From Acidiferrobacterales bacterium (GTDB lineage: Bacteria; Pseudomonadota; Gammaproteobacteria; Acidiferrobacterales; Sulfurifustaceae), in assembly GCA_015492195.1 (NCBI GenBank), contig WGFP01000072.1, forward strand, positions 1 through 13,515: DNA of 13,515 nt. Direction: 5' to 3'. Numbering within the stretch: the stretch's first letter is position 1; every line of letters starts with the position of its first letter. The position numbers and the translations under genes are program-made. The notes beneath the pieces were generated by a model that was not told the DNA's origin, did no database searches, and worked only from the letters and a program-made list of their open reading frames with translations. This document shows, piece after piece, positions 6,623 to 12,273 of this stretch.

Positions 6623-7815
6623 AGGCCGATCCGGTGCGCACGGGCGCTGAAGAAAATGCCGCTGGGTTTGTCGGCCGGCAGTGACGCCAGGCGCTCCAGG
6701 GTTCGGGTATCGTAAACGTCCACACGGTCGTCATCGCGCACCGAGATCCAGACCTGCTCACCGCGTTGGGTAAACTCCATGTGCAGCACGGCCTTGCCGG
6801 GCGTTAATTTCCGGATGACCTTGCGCGTGGCCACGTTGATTACTTGCACCGTGTCGTTGCGCGGGTGGGCGAAGTTAACCCACACCTGGCGTCCGTCCGG
6901 ACGCGCCATGACGAACACCGGCTGCCCGTGAACCGGAATCTGCCCCAGCTGACGCCATTCCCGCCGGTCGATCACCAACACGGCGTGCCGCCCCACTGCG
7001 GGCACAAACGCGTAATCGCCGGCCACGGCCCACCCTTCGAGGTGGGGCATCTTGTAGACCGGGAGTTTGCGCTGACCGCGGCCGTAACCGTTCAGGATAC
7101 GTTTTACGCCGGCATCCAGATCCTCGAGATCCAGCAGCGCCATGCCGTCCTCGCCGAACAGGCCGGCGATGTAATAACGACCGTCAGGGGTGATCAAGGC
7201 ATCATACGGTTGCCGGCCGACGTGACGGAACTTACGCACAACCGGCTTGCCGGGATCAGTGAGGTCGGCAACCCATATCTCTTCCGCATCATAAAGGCTG
7301 AAAACAAAACGCCGGCCCGGGGCGTCCACCAGCCCGACGACCTTGGAGCGCCGGCCGTTTCCGTAAACAGCGGGGATATCGGCCAGCAGTTCCAGAGTAT
7401 CGGCGGAAAAAATACGTACGCCCCCCGGTCGGTAATTGGAGACCGCGACCAAACGGCCGTCCCGGGAAATGGCGCCGCCGATGCTGTTTTCCGACTGCAC
7501 CACCCGCTTTACGATGCGGGCGCGCAACAGATCGATCTTGGTCAATCCCCCGTCGCGGCCGAACACAAAGGCATAGCGCTGGTCACGGGAATAGACCACG
7601 GAGGCATGCGACAGATCGCCCAAACCGCCGATCTCGGCGACCCGCTGACGTCGGACCGTGTCCACCACCAGAACGCGTCCGACGGCGCGTTCGACCACCA
7701 CGCCCAGATCCCCCAGCCTTTGCGCCGCCCCATAGGCTGAAACCAAGCCCACGCCGGCAATGGCGGCGACCATCGCCACGGTGCGTCGCCATGGGATGAC
7801 GTTACCGCGTCTCAT
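6619..7815 (-). CDS. nirF: NirF, periplasmic d1-type beta-propeller protein of heme d1 biosynthesis
   Basis: A 398-residue protein with an N-terminal hydrophobic export signal (about residues 10-30) and a d1-type propeller without a cytochrome c domain. The start of the mature part, GDLGVVVERAVGRVLVVD, is characteristic of NirF. His70 in DLSHASVVYS aligns with the histidine blade position of NirS and NirN. NirF is required for heme d1 and acts after NirJ and before or with NirN; its exact reaction is still debated. P. aeruginosa NirF is a lipoprotein, but this one has no lipobox cysteine in its N-terminal region, so it is probably soluble or held by an uncleaved anchor. It overlaps nirC by 14 bases, has AGGGGCGG just before the ATG, and overlaps nirD by four. 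Confidence 0.94.
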   Translation of the reverse strand: MRRGNVIPWRRTVAMVAAIAGVGLVSAYGAAQRLGDLGVVVERAVGRVLVVDTVRRQRVAEIGGLGDLSHASVVYSRDQRYAFVFGRDGGLTKIDLLRARIVKRVVQSENSIGGAISRDGRLVAVSNYRPGGVRIFSADTLELLADIPAVYGNGRRSKVVGLVDAPGRRFVFSLYDAEEIWVADLTDPGKPVVRKFRHVGRQPYDALITPDGRYYIAGLFGEDGMALLDLEDLDAGVKRILNGYGRGQRKLPVYKMPHLEGWAVAGDYAFVPAVGRHAVLVIDRREWRQLGQIPVHGQPVFVMARPDGRQVWVNFAHPRNDTVQVINVATRKVIRKLTPGKAVLHMEFTQRGEQVWISVRDDDRVDVYDTRTLERLASLPADKPSGIFFSARAHRIGL

Positions 7816-8164
7816 ACCGCCCCTGTATCAACGTCTGAATCAACCAATCGACCTCGGCTTCGGTAAGCAGGGCCCGCCACGGCGGCATGGGCGTGCCCGG
7901 AACGCCATCAAGCACAATCCGGCTCAATACCGTTGCCGGCTTACCGGCCAACGCCCCGGGCGAAAGCGGAGGACCCAGGCCGCCCTGCAACGTAAGGCCG
8001 TGGCATGAACCGCAATCCTGTTTAAGCAAATGCAGCAATTCCTTTTGCCGTACGGTATCGGGGGCGCCCGCGGCGAAAACGGGCGTACAGAAAAAGCCCA
8101 GCGCCAGAGCGACGAGTAAACTCCTGAGCGCCGAGAGACGTTGTATTGACGTCATTATGCTCAT
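7802..8164 (-). CDS. nirC: NirC-like periplasmic mono-heme cytochrome c (cytochrome c55x)
   Basis: A 120-residue protein with a signal peptide (about 1-31, ending near PVFA) and one cytochrome c domain: CGSCH at 51-55 and a likely axial Met93 in GTPMPPW. Small cytochromes at this position, after nirS and before nirF, are NirC, reported to donate electrons to NirS or assist its maturation. NirM (cytochrome c551) is the main alternative, but the immediate link to nirF fits NirC better. The start at 8164 has AAGGA ten bases upstream. An upstream in-frame ATG at 8215 would force the nirS terminator hairpin into the coding region. The gene overlaps nirF by 14 bases and begins 20 bases after the nirS terminator, so it must be read by leakage or by another promoter. 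Confidence 0.8.
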   Translation of the reverse strand: MSIMTSIQRLSALRSLLVALALGFFCTPVFAAGAPDTVRQKELLHLLKQDCGSCHGLTLQGGLGPPLSPGALAGKPATVLSRIVLDGVPGTPMPPWRALLTEAEVDWLIQTLIQGRYETR

Positions 8165-8183
8165 GCAACAACCATCCTTAAGA

Positions 8184-8210
8184 AAAGGGGCGGAACGATT
8201 CCGCCCCTTT
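8184..8210 (-). terminator. Strong intrinsic terminator after nirS
   Basis: A perfect 12-bp stem, AAAGGGGCGGAA with TTCCGCCCCTTT and a three-base loop, runs into TCTT (minus strand, T-rich tail TTTTCTT). It starts 13 bases after the nirS stop and lies before the nirC ribosome site. It should reduce transcription into nirC-nirF and stabilise the nirS message. Confidence 0.85.
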
Positions 8211-8223
8211 ATCATCCGGAAGA

Positions 8224-9966
8224 TTAATAAATATCGTGTTGCGTGTTGTAAACGTTAAACTTACCCGTCGGCGTGATCAGGCGCTTGTCCTTGATCACGT
8301 GTTTCAGTTTACGCGTCTTGTCATCCACGATGACGATGGCGGACTGCTGGTCCTTGCCGTTCCACACCGAGAACCACACTTCATCCCCGGCCTTGTTGTA
8401 CTCCGGCTGGACCACGCGCTTGGGTCCCTCGCCGACATCGGCCCACTCGGCGATGGGCAGGACCTCGTAGCCCTTGTCCAGATTGCGGATGTCGAACACG
8501 ACCACGCTCTGGCTCTTCTTGGGATCGGGATTGAGGGCGGTGTCGACCCACAGGTTATTGGACTTGGGGTGGGTCTTGATGAACAGGTTGCCGCCGCCCT
8601 GGCCCTTGAGGGTGCGCACCACCTTCCAGGCATGCTTCTTATAGCGCCAGCCGGGGTCGGTGCCGATTACGGCGATGGTTTCATCCCCCAGATGGCCCGT
8701 GGCCCAGACCGGTCCGTATTTCGGATCCTTGAAGTTGGCGCCGCGACCGGGATGGGGAATCTTACCCACGTCGATCAGCTTCACCAGCTTATTCTTCTTG
8801 GAATCCACCACCACGATCTTGTTGGACTTGTTGGCCGCCACCAGAAAATAACGTTTGGTGGAATCCCACCCGCCGTCGTGCAGGTAGCGGGCGGCGTCAA
8901 TGCTCGTAACCTTCAGGTTGTCGATGTCCGAAAAATTCACCATCAGCACCTTGCCGGTTTCCTTGACGTTGACGACGAATTCCGGATGGGCGTGCGACGC
9001 CACAATGGAGGCCACGCGCGGCTCCGGATGATATTCCTGGGTATCCACGGTCATGCCGCGGGTGGCCACGATCTTGAGCGGCTCCAGAGTGTAGCCGTCC
9101 ATAATCACGAACTGCGGCGGCCAGTAGGAACCCGCGATCGCATACCTGTCCTCAAAACCTTTATATTTGGAAGATTCGACCGAACGCGCCTCCAGGCCGA
9201 TTTTGAGTTCGGCCACGGTATCCGGTTTTTTCATCCACAGGTCAATCAAGTTAACCTTGGCATCGCGCCCAATGACATAAAGGTAACGGCCGGAGGACGA
9301 CAACCGGGAAATATGCACCGCGTAACCGGTTTTAACGATGTTAACGATTTTCTTGGTATCCCCGTCAATGAGCGCCACCTGTCCGGCATCGCGCAGCGTG
9401 ACCGAAAACAGGTTGTCCAAATTGATGTTATTCAGCTGTTTCTTGGGGCGATCTTTGACCGGCACGTGCACCTTCCAGGTGGCCTTCATCTCCTTCATGC
9501 CGAACTCCGGCGGCACCGGCGGCTCGTGTTGCAGGTAGCGCGCCATGATATCAACGTCCTTGGCGCTCAACTCACCCGAGCTTCCCCAATTGGGCATCCC
9601 CGCGGGAGACCCGTAGTTGATAAAGACTTTAAGATAGTCGGTCCCCTTTTTCCGGGTGATATCCGGGGTCAAGGGCTTGCCGGTCGCCCCCTTGCGCAAC
9701 ACGCCGTGGCAACCGGCGCAGCGCTCGAAGAAGATCTGCTTGGCGCGTTTGAATTCCGCCGGCGTCAGCCGCGGCCCCTTCGGCGTAATGGCCTCCTTGG
9801 CCTCGCCCGGCTTGATCGGTATCGGCGCGCCTTTGTAACGCAGTTCTTCCTCCGGCGTTCCGGGATGTGTCGGTTGTTTCTTCGCCGCCATCGCCCCGCT
9901 CAGGGCCAACGGCAATGCGACCAATGCCGCAAAGCCAACAGCGATCACTCTGTACCTGTGTTTCAT
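8224..9966 (-). CDS. nirS: Cytochrome cd1 nitrite reductase (NirS)
   Basis: A 580-residue periplasmic enzyme reducing nitrite to nitric oxide with heme c and heme d1. The signal peptide is about residues 1-27 (ending GAMA). The cytochrome c domain has CAGCH (Cys83, Cys86, His87) and Met124 in GMPNWG. From about residue 165 the eight-bladed d1 propeller carries His218 in TGYAVHIS, the proximal heme d1 ligand by alignment with known NirS. The conserved histidines in ASHAHPEF (325, 327) and YLHDGGWD (363) mark the distal pocket region, and the C-terminus ends TPTGKFNVYNTQHDIY. Nothing essential appears missing. The ATG at 9966 has GGGGGA eight bases ahead; the frame is open to 10104 but that start precedes the promoter. 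It has its own FNR/Dnr-type promoter and a strong terminator. Confidence 0.98.
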   Translation of the reverse strand: MKHRYRVIAVGFAALVALPLALSGAMAAKKQPTHPGTPEEELRYKGAPIPIKPGEAKEAITPKGPRLTPAEFKRAKQIFFERCAGCHGVLRKGATGKPLTPDITRKKGTDYLKVFINYGSPAGMPNWGSSGELSAKDVDIMARYLQHEPPVPPEFGMKEMKATWKVHVPVKDRPKKQLNNINLDNLFSVTLRDAGQVALIDGDTKKIVNIVKTGYAVHISRLSSSGRYLYVIGRDAKVNLIDLWMKKPDTVAELKIGLEARSVESSKYKGFEDRYAIAGSYWPPQFVIMDGYTLEPLKIVATRGMTVDTQEYHPEPRVASIVASHAHPEFVVNVKETGKVLMVNFSDIDNLKVTSIDAARYLHDGGWDSTKRYFLVAANKSNKIVVVDSKKNKLVKLIDVGKIPHPGRGANFKDPKYGPVWATGHLGDETIAVIGTDPGWRYKKHAWKVVRTLKGQGGGNLFIKTHPKSNNLWVDTALNPDPKKSQSVVVFDIRNLDKGYEVLPIAEWADVGEGPKRVVQPEYNKAGDEVWFSVWNGKDQQSAIVIVDDKTRKLKHVIKDKRLITPTGKFNVYNTQHDIY

Positions 9967-10010
9967 GTGAATGTCCCCCGCATGAGTAAAAAAACTGAAG
10001 TGTGAAAAAG

Positions 10011-10016
10011 ACTGTA
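10011..10016 (-). promoter_or_regulatory. -10 element of the nirS promoter
   Basis: On the minus strand TACAGT (4 of 6 matches to TATAAT) starts 22 bases after the FNR/Dnr box. This places the box centre at about -41.5 relative to a start near 10004, the class II geometry for FNR-type activators. The leader would be about 38 bases. Confidence 0.65.
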
Positions 10017-10038
10017 GATGGATGGGCCAGAACCTACC

Positions 10039-10052
10039 TTGACGTGGATCAA
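10039..10052 (-). promoter_or_regulatory. FNR/Dnr box of the nirS promoter
   Basis: In the nirS direction it reads TTGATccacGTCAA, one mismatch from TTGAT-N4-ATCAA and matching the dnr box in all but one spacer base. With the TACAGT at 10016-10011, it predicts activation of nirS by Dnr or an FNR homologue from class II position. Confidence 0.82.
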
Positions 10053-10064
10053 GAGAGGCGAAGC

Positions 10065-10105
10065 AAAAACCTGTGCGTCCTCCGCCCAAGAACTCCGCCC
10101 GCACA
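10065..10105 (-). terminator. Possible weak terminator after nirI
   Basis: On the minus strand TGTGCG (10105-10100) can pair with CGCACA (10077-10072), followed by GG and a run of five T (10069-10065). The 22-base loop holds two GGGCGGAG direct repeats. The long loop and short T run make it weak. Confidence 0.35.
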
Positions 10106-10125
10106 TAAGCAATAATCTATTGAAT

Positions 10126-11802
10126 TTAATCATCTTTTTCGGAAAAATCGTTCTTGGGCACCGCCCTTACCTCGATCGCCCCGAGACCCGCGGCGCCGAC
10201 CGTGACCTCCGGACACGCCGCGGCCAACTGCCGTGTGCGGCGTTCCCGACGCTTGCGCTGATCCACCAGCGGCGGGCACTTGTATTCGTTGAAATACGTC
10301 ACCTGACAGTCCAGGCAGTAATGGCATTCATTCTTGTTGATCTCACCGGTCGGGGCTATGGCCTGTACCTCGCACTCCTTGGCGCACACCTGACAGGGCT
10401 TGCCGCACTCGTTGCGCCGACGCACCCAGTTAAACAGGCGGTTCTGGGCCGGAATCACCAGGGCGGCTCCCAGGGGACAGAGATACTTGCAAAAAAACTT
10501 GCGGTTGACGACGGAAATGGCAATCAAAGCCAAAGCATAAACCACAAATGGCCACTCACGGTCGAATCGCAAAAGTATTGCCGTCTTGAACGGCTCAATT
10601 TCTGCATAGCGCTCGGCCTGGGTGACGGATTGCAGCGAGATGCCGAAGAGAATAATAAGGATAACGTACTTCAGGGCCCACAAACGTTCATGCACCACGT
10701 AGGGAAACTCCCATTGCCGCACCTTGAGAAGACGCGCCACGTGGTTGGTCAGTTCCTGCAATGCCCCGAAGGGGCACAACCAGCCGCAATATACACCGCG
10801 CCCCCAAAGCAACAGCGTAACCGCAACAAACCCCCACAATATGAAGATCAGGGGATCAAGGAGAAAGGTTTCCCAATTAAAGTCGTGGATCACCGCGTGC
10901 ACGAAGGTCAATACATTGACCACCGACAACTGGGCCAGGGTATACCACCCGATGAAGAACACCGTGAAGACCAGAAAGGAGTGGCGCACCCATTCGTACA
11001 ACCGGTGTCGGCGCACCAACCAGTCCTGAAACAGCATGATCAGGATCAACAGCAGCAGGCTCGCGATCAACACCGCGATCTGGAACGCACGATCGCGCCA
11101 GATCGTGACCCAGACCGGCTCTTCGTCGAAGCCCGGTGACGGCTGCGGCTGTCTTGCCTCCTTTGCGCGGGTCCCGACCGTCGCGGGCGGTGCCGGGCGC
11201 TTCGCACCCTTTTTTACCGGTGCCGGTGCATAAGAGACGGCTCCCCCCGCCAGGGTGAGGCCGCGGGATTCGGCCACCTGGCGTACGGAACGCATGATGG
11301 TCGCATTCTCGACCATGACGGTGATCGTGGCGCCGGAAATGGTATCCACGCTCACATAGCCCGGGCGTTCGGCCCCGACCGTCACGCGGTCAAAGACGGA
11401 TATCCCGCGATACTGTTCGACGAATTCACGCAACTGCTTCTCCGTCACCCCAACCACCAGGATCGGCTCTTCGTGGTACACGATCCGGACGCCGGTGATA
11501 CGTCCGGTGAGATCAAAACCCACCAGACTGTTGATCGGTCGACCGGAGTAGGCCGGAATGCGGACGGCGTCGTTGCTCAGGAATGCAAAGCCAAGGAGTT
11601 TATTTCCGCGATACACCGGCGCCGCCGGCGGGTTGCCTTGAAGCTCGCCAAAACGATCGGCCTGCGGGAAGAATGACTTCACCTCGGGATAAAGGTCGGC
11701 GATACTCTGGGCATGCGCCGACGGCGGAAAAGTCCAAAACAGGCCAAAAACAAGGATCGTAAGCCCTATGCCGTGCAGCCGGTTTAACGCCATTTGCCTC
11801 AA
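10126..11802 (-). CDS. nirI: NosR/NirI-family membrane flavo-iron-sulfur protein
   Basis: A 558-residue protein with a signal peptide (about 1-31) and a periplasmic FMN-binding domain (about 35-185) whose SGAT motif at 156-159 is the covalent flavin site. An Ala/Pro/Lys-rich linker (190-230) leads to four or five membrane segments (about 240-260, 277-300, 316-333, 376-392, 417-432) with CGWLCP (339-344) and CKYLCP (438-443). The cytoplasmic end has two ferredoxin-like clusters: CGKPCQVCAKEC (466-477) and CHYCLDC (493-499). NosR and NirI support nitrous oxide or nitrite reductase expression and electron supply. Next to nirS without nosZ in view, NirI is the better name. It is shorter than NosR (over 700). 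The TTG at 11802 has AGGAG nine bases away; the ATG at 11793 is the alternative, with GAGG three bases away. Confidence 0.85.
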   Translation of the reverse strand: MRQMALNRLHGIGLTILVFGLFWTFPPSAHAQSIADLYPEVKSFFPQADRFGELQGNPPAAPVYRGNKLLGFAFLSNDAVRIPAYSGRPINSLVGFDLTGRITGVRIVYHEEPILVVGVTEKQLREFVEQYRGISVFDRVTVGAERPGYVSVDTISGATITVMVENATIMRSVRQVAESRGLTLAGGAVSYAPAPVKKGAKRPAPPATVGTRAKEARQPQPSPGFDEEPVWVTIWRDRAFQIAVLIASLLLLILIMLFQDWLVRRHRLYEWVRHSFLVFTVFFIGWYTLAQLSVVNVLTFVHAVIHDFNWETFLLDPLIFILWGFVAVTLLLWGRGVYCGWLCPFGALQELTNHVARLLKVRQWEFPYVVHERLWALKYVILIILFGISLQSVTQAERYAEIEPFKTAILLRFDREWPFVVYALALIAISVVNRKFFCKYLCPLGAALVIPAQNRLFNWVRRRNECGKPCQVCAKECEVQAIAPTGEINKNECHYCLDCQVTYFNEYKCPPLVDQRKRRERRTRQLAAACPEVTVGAAGLGAIEVRAVPKNDFSEKDD

Positions 11803-11876
11803 GGAACCGAACTCCTGAACCCGGATCTCGAAGTAGGGGGATAAATTAGCCTAGCAACGGCCGAAACACGGCGGCC

Positions 11877-11890
11877 TTGATCTTGATCAA
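11877..11890. promoter_or_regulatory. FNR/Dnr box in the nirI / small-ORF divergent region
   Basis: TTGATcttgATCAA is a perfect match to the FNR consensus. Toward nirI, a TAGGCT (11853-11848) lies 23 bases downstream, giving a start near 11841 and a 39-base leader, similar to nirS. It also lies 123 bases before the 62-residue gene on the plus strand; a GATAAT at 11923-11928 is a possible -10 there, with the box near -51.5, a less usual spacing. The rest of the 11803-12013 gap is AT-rich with no other clear feature. Confidence 0.85.
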
Positions 11891-12013
11891 GGCCTTGGGG
11901 CAGACAAAAAATCGAAAATAAAGATAATTTCATCCCAAAAAATATATAACGGTTATTTCAATCTGCGAAATCAATGGATTAAATGATTTTCCAGGATCAA
12001 CGGAGACGGGCCT

Positions 12014-12202
12014 TTGGAAATCGTATATTTCACCCTGGCCGGCATTGTGCTTTACCTTTTCTCGGACTGGATCCTCGACCGCATCGAGGTCGCGCGCGGT
12101 GCGCGTTTTGAAAATCGCAGCCTCATTTTTTTCGGCATTATCACGGTCCTTGCCCTGACCACCTTTTCCCTGATCCAGTACTTTACGGGGGGAATGAAAT
12201 AA
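12014..12202 (+). CDS. Small two-helix membrane protein of unknown function
   Basis: A 62-residue protein with two predicted membrane segments (about 3-20, IVYFTLAGIVLYLFSDW, and 36-56, LIFFGIITVLALTTFSLI) joined by a charged stretch, DRIEVARGARFENR. I do not recognise a named family. The start is TTG, with GGAG (12002-12005) eight bases upstream; no in-frame ATG or GTG is present until the last residues. Supports for a real gene are the ribosome site, coherent membrane topology and position downstream of a perfect FNR/Dnr box. It is divergent from nirI and convergent with the oxidase-like gene, whose stop lies 72 bases away. It might be an accessory subunit of that enzyme, or of NirI, but this is inference from location only. 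Confidence 0.68.
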   Translation: MEIVYFTLAGIVLYLFSDWILDRIEVARGARFENRSLIFFGIITVLALTTFSLIQYFTGGMK

Positions 12203-12273
12203 GGATTAACAGGATTTGCGTGGATCAAGTAAATCCCGGCACCCTTAAATAATATATATAGTTTCGGTCCGAT

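Noticed and set aside
6844..7740. A 298-residue plus-strand frame opposite nirF
   Set aside because: Shadow of nirF, with no domain and no upstream signals.
8165..8215. Longer nirC start at 8215
   Set aside because: It would translate the nirS terminator hairpin and place the signal peptide internally; 8164 has AAGGA at a workable distance.
8236..10005. A 589-residue open frame on the plus strand opposite nirS
   Set aside because: It mirrors the codon pattern of nirS, which is unmistakable on the other strand, and shows no recognisable domain or ribosome site.
9967..10104. Longer nirS start adding 46 residues
   Set aside because: The extension would cover the promoter and FNR/Dnr box and bury the signal peptide; the ATG at 9966 has a good ribosome site and starts at the signal peptide.
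12212..12236. FNR-like TTTGCGTGGATCAA inside a GGATTT/AAATCC hairpin
   Set aside because: One half-site is degenerate and it lies between two convergent gene ends, where no promoter is needed. It may be a weak bidirectional terminator or a repeat remnant, but the evidence is too thin.
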